Of a DNA stretch of 64,000 nucleotides, positions 37,383-49,600 are shown piece by piece. The stretch comes from Linyphia triangularis (lineage: Eukaryota; Arthropoda; Arachnida; Araneae; Linyphiidae): assembly GCA_963978545.1 (NCBI GenBank), contig OZ021727.1, positions 58,726,487 to 58,790,486 of the forward strand, given 5' to 3'. The translations under genes were made by a program, and so were the position numbers. The notes under the pieces are model-generated. The model did not search any database. It had not been told where the DNA came from and worked only from the letters and a program-made list of their open reading frames with translations. Numbering within the stretch: position 1 is the stretch's first letter; every line of letters begins with the position of its first letter.

Positions 37383-39029
37383 CAGTTTTATGAAAGATAA
37401 ATACATGATGTAAAGGATTCAGGAAGAGAAAATATTAAATATTTGTAGTAAAGCGTGCATATGTCGTCATATCCCCACTACCAAAAGCTTTCACGTCTCG
37501 TGAACTTTGATAGATTGTTTTAATCTCCGCAGCCAACACATTGAACCGTACGACAGACACCTTGAAGCCATTGATTAAACCAAAATTTGGAATCTGTCAG
37601 TCACTTCTTAATTAATTTATCCATTTTTGATACCTTAACTGTAGTTTTGAGTCTTCCTAGGAAATTCAATTTAGCCGAAAAACCTTATAGCATTATTTTA
37701 GATGCTGGTTGGAAATTTGAGATACTTCAATGATTATGTTTCTGTAAAGTATTGTCCTTAGTTTTTTTTTTTTTTAGCATTTCTTAAAGTTATGAATCTA
37801 ACATTTGTTGTGAAAAATACTTTTAGTACTTTTAATATGTTATGATACATAAATGGTTATAAGTTGTGATGTAATAGAGTGTTCGTGTGTGGCAATATAC
37901 TGTGCCAACATTGTGTCTTTAAAAATATACTTCAACTTTTCTTAAATGTCCTTGAAAGTATTGAAATGAAGCTATATTTAAACTAACATAACTTGAACAA
38001 AATTGTTTCATGGTTATTATAAAAATAAATAGATTAAACACTCTTTTCTGATAAACATTTAGAATTTAAATTAATGTATGCCCATTTAGACATAAATCTG
38101 GGAATAGAATCTTCTCTCGACAGGGAAAGAATGCACTGTCAATAAATACATAAATTTCTCACTCATGTAAAGTAGCTCTTTTTACTTTCTGCCAATTCAC
38201 ATTGCTAAACAAAATGCCCTACAATCGAACATTTAATAAAGAAATATAAATAGATTCGTATTCTTCCTAGACTCCGTTGCTGATAAAAATATAAATACAT
38301 GTTTGTTCCTGATTGCAGAAAGAATTCAATCAGACAGAACTCATAAATCGATTGTTCGTGTCCCAGATTTCTGCCATAACCTGATTGAAGTGTCGCAGAT
38401 GATAGAGACAGGACCATATCTTACGAGCATCTTACACGATAACAGACAGTTACTTGTTAATAACGTCTTCTGGCAGAGCACAAGATGGCGTTCTTAAGAG
38501 CTTTGTGAATAATCTTGCAGTCAATAATTAATGCGTTACAACCTGTCATTCGAAGTAAATTAAGACTTAGATTATTGGTGTTGAACACGGAAATTGATTG
38601 TTGAAGATGTTTTAGAGATGTTCTTAGATTGTGTTTGTAATGGTTATTTTTTTATTTTTTGGATTCTTCATGGAATTGATGTTTTATGTCAGAAAGATGC
38701 TTTAAGTTTGTTTAAGTGAATGCTTCTTTTATTTTGAAAAATTCATGTATTTGATTCATTTATTAAAGGGACTCAGTAACCTAAAAATAAAAAATAAATC
38801 GATTTTGAGATTTTTATTTCATATTACTCTATGTATTTATCCCTTTCCATTGATGTCATACTTTTGTTTCTACTCAAATTAGAAGTGTATGAAATTGTAG
38901 TACATAATCCATTGATTAAACAGAGGGTAAGGTTTTATAAAAAATATCATCAGAATTTTTCTTGTTAAATTTTAATCAATTTTACAATTTTTTTTTGGAA
39001 AACCCATCTTTTTTCTTCCAAATATTTAG

Positions 39030-39033
<4 letters not shown>

Positions 39034-39062
<29 letters not shown>
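39034..39062. repeat. poly(A) tract, 29 bp
   Basis: Uninterrupted A run on the plus strand, preceded by AGTATT. Confidence 0.9.
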
Positions 39063-39064
<2 letters not shown>

Positions 39065-39463
39065 GGAAATCTTTTAACTTTCGTTTAATCTGTAGGTTAT
39101 GTACTACAATTTAATAAAAAAAATGTCTAGTATATGTCTACTAGTTAGTTGGATAAGGTTCACTGAAATTTAAAATATTACGTTTCGGAGAAACCAAAGT
39201 TAAAGGTAAAAGTCTTACATAGTTTATATTGAAAGTTGTAATTTTTGAGACAAAATATAACGTACTTCTAATTTGAGAAGAAACAAAAGTAATACATTAA
39301 TGGAAAGGCAAATAAACATAGAGAAACATGAAATAAAAACCCTCCAAACGATTTTTTTATTGTTAGGGTACTTAAATAACCTTAAGTTTGACTTCTAAAG
39401 AAATTGCATTATGAATATAAAATTATCTTAATTTATTACCTTACATTAACCTACTCTCTAAAG

Positions 39464-40151
39464 CAGCGTTCTCCACTAACTTTTAGAGGCGGGCCGTATG
39501 ACTTATTTTGGAGCTTTTCGCGGGCCGGATACACCAATATATTTAATTACTATTGATTTAACAACATATAACTGAAAAAAATATTGACTTTTTTTATCTT
39601 AGTAAAATTACAATTCATATTTGATTCTTTTTTTCAAATAATTAAGAAAACAGTTTTTCATTATTAGTAAATTAAAATCTTAAAAGAAGTTAATCTTTTG
39701 TTTCGACTTGACAATGGGTCTTGATCTAACTTTTAATAAAAGTATTTAAACTGCACTCCCATATTACTCTGTTTTAGTCGATATCAATTGCGAGACGATG
39801 GCGGTCGAAATCGTTCAATTTATTTTATGCTAGAGTAGATGTCTGTCACAGTATTTGTTACAGCCAATCATGATAAATTGTCCAAATGAGATTCAGTTTA
39901 GTTACTCCTGTATTTATTCTTGATGAAAACCATCTTGCTGAAAGCTTTTTCATATAGTTTCTTTGGGCAAGCAGTCGAGAACTCTTCTCTACATAGTAAA
40001 CACTTACTATTCTGGACAAATTAAAATTATATAATAAAAAGTCCATACCGTGAAATTTTTTTTAAAAAAATATTTCCGTACTGCCAGCGGGCCGCAGAGA
40101 AAACTGTCGCGGGCCATATCCGGCCCGCGGGCCGCGTAGTGGTTGACGATG
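39464..40151. mobile_element. non-autonomous hAT element (688 bp) with intact TSD
   Basis: A perfect 8-bp target duplication, CTCTAAAG, flanks the element (39456-39463 and 40152-40159), the hAT hallmark. Ends CAGCGTTCTCCACTAAC and, inverted, CATCGTCAACCACTACG are imperfect terminal repeats. Sub-terminal GC-rich segments with repeated CGGGCCG words contrast with the A+T-rich middle; this CGGGCCGC-type end is seen in hAT elements of many animals. A 62-codon frame on the minus strand (39858-40046) is not recognised as transposase. The intact TSD suggests a fairly recent insertion. Confidence 0.85.
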
Positions 40152-40179
40152 CTCTAAAGTCTGTTAAATACTTTCTGAA

Positions 40180-40595
40180 GGAGCGGGAACATTTAATTAA
40201 AATATCTTTATATAAGCTGTTTATCTATAAAACTAAACAGAATTAAAAAATACTGAAGGAAAACAAAATTTCCTGTTGCGTTTTTCATTTATTTGCTATG
40301 AAGTCATGATTTATCACAGCTATAATTTAATATTGATCAATTTAAATAAAAAAAATAAAATTTAATTATAACTTTATAACATAAGGAGGCGTTGAATATT
40401 TAATTAAAATATTTTTAATTGAGTTTTTTATCCATAAAACTCAACTTTTTAAAAAAATCTTGAAGAAAAACAAAATTATATGTCCCCTTTTTATTTATTT
40501 ACTATGCGTTAATGATTTTTAAAGCTAGGTCATTATTTAAAATTTATCAATTTAAATAATAATAAATATAAACGAAGTTATTACTTTACAAAATA
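40180..40595. repeat. diverged tandem duplication of about 205 bp
   Basis: Copy 1 (40180-40384) and copy 2 (40385 to about 40595) align along their length. Shared landmarks in order: GGAG, ATTTAATTAAAATAT, TATAAAACT-AAC, CTGAAG/CTTGAAG, AACAAAATT, TTATTTATTT-CTATG, ATCAATTTAAATAA and TACTTTA/AACTTTA. Copies differ at many sites, so the duplication is old. It lies directly beside the hAT insertion. Function unknown. Confidence 0.7.
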
Positions 40596-40742
40596 GGGAA
40601 CGGAGTAATGTATAATACGTTGTAGGAATGTATAAAATGCTATTTTATAAGAATAGAGGGTCCCTCTATTTCAATTTAAGGTACTAAGATATTCATTTCC
40701 TTTCAGTACATCACTGACAACAACACATCTTTACATAACGCA

Positions 40743-41017
40743 ATCACGTGATCCACTTTTCTACAACGTACTCATTATAAATTACCAAAAGAACACTGGG
40801 TCACTTGTTAACTTGTATAACTGAAAAGTTACTAATAAAATACAGCTTAAAACACTCACTAAATGATAGTTTGCTACAGCCGCACGGAAAATGACAGTCA
40901 CGAATAAAAAAGGGTTGATTCAAGGGGAACATAAAGTAGTATTTCAAGAATGCGTTTCTTTCTCCGTACCACACGCACGAGAAATTTCGAGTAATCACAG
41001 AGCATGCATCACGTGAT
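40743..41017. promoter_or_regulatory. two identical CACGTG palindromes (E-boxes)
   Basis: The 10-bp palindrome ATCACGTGAT occurs at 40743-40752 and again at 41008-41017, 265 bp apart, inside a somewhat GC-richer stretch. CACGTG is the core for bHLH factors (Myc/Max, USF, MITF, Clock types). Two copies of a GC-containing palindrome in such A+T-rich DNA are unlikely to be common by chance, but regulatory use is inferred only. Confidence 0.3.
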
Positions 41018-42305
41018 AATGTTTCCTTTGTCATTCGATTCGCTGAAATTGCGAGCTTTCTTCAGTGGACAACGCCCAAACCGAGCAGCCACCAACATTC
41101 TAATAAGAAAAGACCTCTAAATTTCTCTGTTTTGAATGATTTAAGTTTCTGAATTCGAGAAATACATATTTTCATTGGAGAGTATTTTCTTTCCAATTCG
41201 ATTTCCTTGCCTGCTGAGACTGGGTGCGTAAATTTGAAACGAGCTAGTTCATTTCATTACTTTTCCTAAATGGAGTGAGGTGTAGAATTACAAAGAGCTT
41301 TCAGCCGAATGATGGTTTTTCAAATAGCATGCTAATGGGAAATATGCATCGTTATTTATTTATAGTTGCTATTATTCTTTAAATGTGTTATGACAGTTGA
41401 GTCGTAAGAAATAAATGGAAAAATGATACAGCATTTTAATTAAATGTTTAGTTTTGTAATTGTTAATTTGAAAAAGATAAAGTAATTTATAATTTATTGT
41501 AAACTGAATAATTTATCGTAAATAAGTAAATAATTTACAGCAGAATTTAATTTGAAGTAATTAACTTTTATATTTAATACAAGTGTTATTAGAGTAAAAT
41601 AGTATGCTAATAGTATAATTACTTAAGTATACATATTTTAACGAAAAATGAATGCATACAGATACACGTTATTTCAATGTTTTTATACGTAGAAAGAACA
41701 ATTTAAGAGAGGTGGCTGAAAGCTTTGGTGTCTCATCGAATATAATTTTGAAATTTTCAATGAATATAGAGAAGTACTAGTAGTTAGAGAATGTACTGGT
41801 TGCCGTAGAAAAAGTGTCGAAATTGTTCAAAATCCATCATTGATTGAGCTTAAACAAAACCGATAGCAAAATATGTCATAACTTGCCAAATAATAAGCAT
41901 ACTTTTTTTTGCCTGGTAATCCACCACTCTTTAATTTTCAAAGAAGGAGGAAGCAGACGGTTATGTTCCTCCCGCACTAATTTTTTTTATTTAAGAAACT
42001 AAGATGGCAATGAATGTTATGTAATCAAGGACGAAATTTAATGAATAAAAATCTTGCAACATATCAGTTTTAAAAAAGAAGCAATGAATTAGTATAAAAG
42101 AAGGAATAAAATCGCCTTCCTTCCTTCTCATTGATAACTAAAGTGTGGTAGGTTTACAGATAAGGTTTACAGATATGATATTGATGCTCGTTATTTGTGA
42201 AATTATGAAGTATTTGGCCATCAATTCTAATTCAATTCATCTGAGTCGACAATTGCCATTTTTCTCCGACAGGAAAGATTAATTCTTTAATTACTAGCAC
42301 TTCTT

Positions 42306-42312
<7 letters not shown>

Positions 42313-42343
<31 letters not shown>
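42313..42343. repeat. poly(A) tract, 31 bp
   Basis: Uninterrupted A run on the plus strand. Confidence 0.9.
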
Positions 42344-42346
<3 letters not shown>

Positions 42347-45060
42347 GAACGATTTTTGATGAGATACTGAATTTTTTTTGCTACCTCTCGAAATCATTAT
42401 TTTTTTTTTATAAAGTTGTCTCTTAGAAATTGAATATTAAACAAAAAGACAGATTTTACTTTCTTCGGACTGGAAACAAAATAACAAGTACAGAAAAGTA
42501 CTTTTTTCAAAGATAGTATTAAAATGATTTGTTTTATTGCTATTTAAGAAAATGACTGCTCATAAATTATTAATTACTGTTATTTAGCTTATAGAACATT
42601 ATTATTACTTTATCCGTATTTCAATAATAGTAGATAACGTTTTATGTGACAGCATTTAGAAAATCAAATATATAATTACTTGATATGCTGTGGGAAATGA
42701 AGTATTATATTAAAAATATAGCAATTCTTTGAGAAACATCGTGAATTTTAGATTCTCTAGGGGAAGTATACTGTTTTATTGTTAACTTTTCATTAGCACT
42801 AAGTAATTTTATTAATGATTTTAAGTAGGGTAATTAAGAGTATTAATGCATACCGCAAAAAGCTACTTTTTAAAAATATTAATTATAATATTTTTAAAAG
42901 AATTTAAAATATCTAATATTAAGGAAAAAAAATCGAATAATTATAAAAAAGTTTCATTGCTTCATGAGTTTTTTTTCCATACAAAGTTTATCGTACATAA
43001 TAAACTTCAAATACTTTTTATGCAATTTATAGTTAAAATGTGATTTTTTTAAATTTAAATTAGGAAACTAGTGCAACAAAGCGATGGCTTTTGTTAACCC
43101 ATTTAAACAAGCGAACGCATTATTATTAAAATATTAATAAAGGACTTACTTTCATTTAACCTAATCTTCATTCAGAAACAAATTCCAAATATATTTTAAT
43201 AGTTACATATATTGCAATATTTAATTAATTGGTCTCTAGAAAACTAATTAGCTTTAATACAATCTATTCAAAATCGTTTAAATTAAAACATTTTTTTTTC
43301 CATTTCTTGTGTATCAATTAGTCACATAAGTACGATAGGCTGAAAAATGAAATCAATTGACTTTTTATTTCATAGAAATTTGAGGTTTGTGTTCTGTATT
43401 ATCGTTTTTAAAATATACTATAATTGAATAAGTAAAAAGAAAGACAAGCATTTTCAGTAGGAAGAAAACAAGGGAAAATATACTTTTTGAAACATTAAAC
43501 GCCATTAAATTATTTTTCAATTAACTTTTTAGTTATTTATTAATTTTAACGACTTTTCATATTTTATGAAAGGCATTTTATTGAATGACATTTAATTTAC
43601 TTTTAAGTAAAAAGATCCCGCCAAATTATGTGTCAAGTTTCAATCATAAATAATGTTTCGAAACAATTCAAAAATAATGTTTATTGATAAATGGTAAATT
43701 AATCATCAATATATTAACATTCCGCAATTTTCTTAACAATATTATCTTTTTTTAACATTCAATTCTTTAATGAAATTCTTACAAAAATTATAATATTATA
43801 TTTAATTTTTATAAATTTATTAATGAATACCAAGTAATTTTCAGTAACATAACTGTCTATAAATACATAAATTAAAAGAAATTTCAAATTGCTTAAGACT
43901 TGATAAAGAGAGTTTTAATGAAAATATCTTATTCTTAGCATGAATTAACTTAAACTGTAATTATTTACTATGCATTTGTTCAGACATTTCTAAGAGTTAC
44001 TGACACAATATTTTGAAGAAAAATCTCAAGTTAAAACTTCATTAGAGAACTCAATAATCAAAATTAAATCGAAGAAGTAACTTATTTTGAACTAGTCTGT
44101 AATTTTAAATGAGTTCAATATAAAATAGTCACGTTAATCAAATGAATATGTCGTTTAAAATTTAAAACGACACACATTTCATATCGTTCATAAACATGTG
44201 TTAGGTTACAGGTATCTGCTGTAGTTTAAAATTGTGCAATGTTATCTAAATATGATAACATAAGCAACCCCAATGGATAACGTGACATTCATTCTAAAGA
44301 ATATCTAATAACGAAAACAGAAGATTTTCCAATTTGCATTTCCTTGCGTGTACTTTTCAAAATATATAACTTAGATCTTATCATTGTGTTATAATGAAAA
44401 TATGAGACAATCATTGAATTGCTCAAAGCTCTCTTATGATGGAATTCTAAGTAATTTTCAAAGATATTATCTTTAGCAAAATCCCATGTGTATAATGAAC
44501 AAAAAAAAAAAAGCGTACTATTACTAAGGCTAGGTAAAAAGATAGTGGGAAATTTGAATAAAGATGATAAGCTGCAATTTTTAATTTGATGATTAAATTT
44601 AGCACTGTGAATGATGAATATTGGAGAACAAATGCTATCCTTCAAATTTTGAAATACTATCTACCTTTTATGGTTTTAAAATGTTACTAAATATTATTTC
44701 ATTGATTATGGTAAAATGCCCCGAGTGTTTACTTCAAAGTCAGAAAATTATCATTTGTAATATAGTTTACTAATTAAATACATAGTAGTAACGTTTGAAT
44801 ATTTATCAATTTTTATTTGTGGATGGTAATAATAATGTACGGTATAACAAATATTATGTACACTCTTCTTAAGTGATAAAAGAATATATTTTCCTTGAAA
44901 TATCATTTAATGCTCCATCTAAAGTTTAATACCTTCACTTAAATCTTATTCCTAATTTATTTAAGGAATAAATGAAATAGGGTTATATTTCCTTCTTCAT
45001 ATTCTTGAAGTATATGAGCTATTCACGATTTTCCAAACAAAAATATATTAAGAATATTTA

Positions 45061-45160
45061 TAATAAGAATAAAATTATTATATATAATAAGAATTATTAT
45101 ATATAATAAGAATCTATATATAATAAGAATAATATAGTAAGAATAAAAATATATTTAGAA
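45061..45160. repeat. irregular ATAATAAGAAT repeats
   Basis: The words TATATATAATAAGAAT and ATAATAAGAAT recur irregularly over about 100 bp; a decayed simple repeat. Confidence 0.7.
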
Positions 45161-45967
45161 TATATATACTAAGACTGAATGTTTTTGCTTTTAATGCAAA
45201 CCTACAATTTTCTTCTGATCTTGATAAAAGTTAGAATTCTTGGCTTTTAATATAAGTGAAATGATACTGTTTACATGAGATTTCTAAAAAACACCCGCTC
45301 CCTTTTTCCCCCCTTTTAAGGGTTATCATCAAAATTTAAATCGATTGAACTGATCTGAAGCAGTTTTTAACTATAAGTTGCTTGACTAAATAGTTTATTA
45401 AAAAACAATTTAATTTAATTACTTTTTTATTTTTTTAATTTAATTTAATTAATTTAGTAAGTGAACTCGAGAATAGTGTCAAAGGAGTATGGTCATAATT
45501 TTTGATCCACTAAGCTAATTTTAACCGTTTTTCCTATGGACAATTAATTAAGCTATTTTACATCTTATCGTTGTGATTTATCCAATATAATTTCACACCC
45601 ATCTTAACATCAAAGTGCTTAACGATTGGCTTTGCACAATTGAAAATTGTGAAAATGAAATGAAGCCTCTTTTCCCTGCGTAAATATCTGTTAGCATCAG
45701 AAACTTGAACTTATTTCATTATAAAAAAAACTTAAAAATCCCTAAAACTTAGCTTGAAATTTATTGTACTTACTTTACATTGTTAAATTTATCCTCTTTC
45801 AACTCGTCTTTACTACATTTAGAAATCATGTTTATTAACATATCTGATCAGTTACTCTGATCCAAATACTCTTACCATTAATTTAATAGCATGCACACTA
45901 TAAGTAATATAAATATATGCTGTTTACTCACTGCATTTACAAAACATACGAACCTCTCTATGAAAAT

Positions 45968-46093
45968 CGAAATGAAATGGATTCTAAATGCCGTTTAGTT
46001 AAAATATATACCAGATACGATTCACTGTAATTATAACGAGATAGAAATGAAAATGTTTTCGATACCATTTAGCTAAAACATATACTAGATATC
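45968..46093. repeat. diverged direct repeat, about 72-bp period
   Basis: CGAAATGAAATGGATTCTAA...CGTTTAGTTAAAATATATACCAGATA is repeated as TAGAAATGAAAATG...CATTTAGCTAAAACATATACTAGATA. An old two-copy tandem repeat. Confidence 0.6.
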
Positions 46094-46289
46094 TTAACAT
46101 ATATGCTGAAAATAGCTAAAATGTAATACTCGTCTAACATAACCTTCGAAAATGAGAACTTGGTTGAAACTAAAGACTGAATGTTTAATTGTCCCTTCTC
46201 GGAATTATCAGAGGAAATAAAATTACACACTTCACCCAGAACTTTCAACACTGATCCCAACAACACATTCGAAACAAAATACTCCCTTC

Positions 46290-46650
46290 AAAATATCATT
46301 TTAATGTTCCGGCCGAAACTTAATGAAAGTTCACGTAACCGAAACGCATTTCAATTATAGTGGGGTACGGAGCAAATTCCCCAAGAAGAACCAAAAGGGG
46401 TTGACTACCATGGGAAAGCGAGGCTTGCGGCTAGCGATTAGCGGCTGGTCGCGTCCGCGTCTAGAGTAAAATGGTAACAGTTAATAACTGAGAATGTGGC
46501 CCAGTCTCTAACTTCATGTTAATGATGTCAAGGGATCTTGGGTGGAAAAGCGTTCTGGTTTCTTCCGCGCTAACGAGCGTGCAGAGTGGGATAGCATAGA
46601 GGTGCTTGTTTTAAAGCTTTTGTGGTCGTTAAGGCTTGGGAAGTTATGTT
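46290..46650. promoter_or_regulatory. GC-richer island, possible regulatory DNA
   Basis: Non-repetitive sequence much richer in G and C than its surroundings, with CGGCC, GCGGCTAGCGATTAGCGGCT and CGCGTCCGCG words. Both strands are broken by stops and no Ig-like exon can be read. It may be a conserved non-coding element, an alternative promoter region or the edge of an unrecognised old repeat. Confidence 0.2.
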
Positions 46651-49600
46651 TTTTTGTGGGTGATATTTTTTCAGGGTATTTTCCGGCTGAGGAAGAATGG
46701 GAATAATTGCTTTTCTTGGGGGTGTTTTTAATTTGTTTTTGATGGAGATTTTCGTTTTAATGGTTTTTATTAATAAAAATGCTTTTTATTTGAAGAGGAT
46801 TAGGTAGGTGTTGCGATCTGGTAAGTATTGATAAGATAAATGAAATTTAAATATTTCTTGGAATAAAATAGTTCTGTTAAAGTTTTTATGGTTGTGAACG
46901 GATATATTATTTTAATATGAATTGATTCTCAATTCTTATTGAAAGAATTATGCTACATACGAGGATTGCAATTTAAGTAAAATACGGCACAATATAACTA
47001 TTGTGTCCTAATTTCATCTACATTTTATGAATGTTTATGCATATGCAAAAATAGAGGGAAAAAGTATTTTTTGCAGGTTATTCACAAAAAACTAAATTCA
47101 TTTGCTGTATTTGAGATTGGAACAAATTGTTTGATAAACCTGATCGATTTCTTAATTCAACAATTTGCAAGTATCATGACACACTAATTATGTGTCCTGA
47201 GTCATTGCATAGCATCAATGACTGCAACGCTCTTAGTCACATTAAAGGGAACGTATATAACACATAATAATAAAGAATTTTTAGGAATGCCATAAAGTTG
47301 GGTGAGTTTCAAATATCTCATTCATTTTTTAAAGAATTTATATCATAGAGTATATACTTTATAAATCCATTAGAAATAGGACGTTAAATACAAATTGAAA
47401 ATTTTTTAAAAATAAGGGGGAAAAAATCAAAATGAATGTGATTTATCATAGTCGCCTATGGCGAAAAAATGTCAATAAATATTGTTCTTGGATTCAAATT
47501 GCGTTAATTAAAACAATTCACATTTTATTTTTAAATTTAAAATCAAAATGTTTCAAATACAGAATCAAAACCCGTAACTTTATATTCTTATAAAATAATA
47601 AATAATTTAACTTTTAGAAAATAGCAACAGAAGAAGCACATTTTCAAAAGTTGGACACAGTGAATTGTTGCTTATTAATATATGAATCATGTCTAAAATA
47701 TTGAAGTTCTTTATAAAGAAGCATAAAAGTCCAGATATGTGCTTGTGATAAACCACACGCAAGCAGGGTGCTGACTTATAATTTGCAGTAATTGGTGCTT
47801 TGCCTGGTCATTTTTCTTATGCGTGCCAATTCAAGATCCTTCTTTTTTATTAATAAGTGTAATACTAAATACTTAAAAGCAGTTCTTGTGTAACTTTCCT
47901 CTTTTCAAATTCAGAGTGTGTATCTAACGTTGTAATCCATTTTTTTCCTTATCTAGTGAGCTCTTTTTTTATGGAAGGCAAACACGTGACATCTTGCATT
48001 TAATTAAGAGATTTTTTTGTACATTCATCACCAAGAAAGGAATTGATTTTGAGTTAAAAAAAATGTTTGACAAAGTAATTACGCTATAGTTAACTGATTC
48101 GTGTAGTTAGTGAGAAGAAATTTTATGTGTAATGTCACCTAATAAAAAAATAGCTAACATACGAGCGTTTTGTCATAATTTATCCTTGTTTTTTTTCTAT
48201 CATAATTTAGTTGGTTTAATTTCTTTTCCTTTTGAAAATAAAAAATGTTTATTGCCCTGGGATAATTCGTTTGTCTTACATATGCTTGTCTGTATAAACA
48301 CTGAAATGTAAAAGAAAAATAAAATAACCCAAACAGTTTTTTATAACACTACTTGAAATCCTTTTAATTATTTAAAAATGTTTTTGTTTGCTCGGACCTT
48401 TTTTCATTTTATTGCACCGTATATAAAAGTGGTTAAGTAATTAATTTTGTTCTGCTGAAATTTCTTTAACAATGTAATTTATCAAATTTTTATTGTTGTT
48501 GTATGCAAAAATAGTATTAGAATATTTTCTTTGTAATAGCTATATTTTACATTGATAAAAAATTGGCGAGTAAGACTTAAAAGTACTGTAGGACTATTTA
48601 ATGTACTAAAGTGCATCAACAGGTTAGAACACAACTATCTTTTAGATATGAAGGTCAGAAACACGATAATAATAATAATATAATTATATGGTGACATGCT
48701 CAAATCGGAAGTGCAAGAAGGAGCTTCATATTGGGATGAAAGGTGGACAGGATGAATCGATGAAAAACGTCATTTAAGCACCTGCATAGATACAGTTTGA
48801 GTGTTGCAAGAAGCATATGCTTTCTTCTTTAAAAGGATCAAGTTTTTTTTCTTCTTTTAAATCTTTTTCTCTTTTACAAGATTCAAATTTTGTAAACTCT
48901 TATTAAATTTTTATATGTTGCCTGTGTTTTGTCTTCATGTTCATGTGCCCTTTGATGTGTACAATTTGAAGCTTTGTAGTAGAAGCCAAACAGCAGGATT
49001 TAAGAAAAATTGACAATTCACAAACATTTTATCGAATCCTTTTTATTCAAAACTTGGAACATATTTTTCAAAGTTTTATTGTACAAGAATCACATTTTTT
49101 AAACTCCTTTTAAATATTTAATAAATGATAGTAAATTTTTTCCATAAAACTTGGCGATGTACATGACAATCTTAATGATTGACAGTTATTTAATTACATT
49201 GCATTGCATTGGACAGTGGCTCGTAAATACACAATAAAATACATATAGTTCTTAAAAAAATTATTATCTGTTTTCTTGTTTTGCATTTCAGTGTAAACCA
49301 CATCTTTCCTTCATTTCAAGATTTTTCATCACTTTTTAGGTATTACATATATTTATACAACATGATATATTGCTATAATTGGGTTTAGAATGATTGACTT
49401 ATTAGGTTAACTTTATAAATGTGTTCGGAATGGTGATATTCAAATGGATCAAACACTTATTTTTTTTTTTTTGTGTTTTTTCTTTTTTGTAATATAAAAT
49501 CGTAGAGTGCACATAAAGAATAATGTTTCACATATAACCAACATATAGTTGAAATATTTTATATAGATATGCTTTCAATTCATGGAAAGAGTACTTTGTA

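Noticed and set aside
38303..38497. 64-codon plus-strand frame that looks protein-like in composition
   Set aside because: No family recognised; the region sits inside the Dscam intron and the minus strand has no Ig1-like reading. Left out as a gene.
44289..44645. 118-codon minus-strand frame, the longest unspliced one in the upstream intron
   Set aside because: A+T-driven composition (F, S, K, I, N) and no cysteine/tryptophan Ig pattern or other motif; judged a chance frame.
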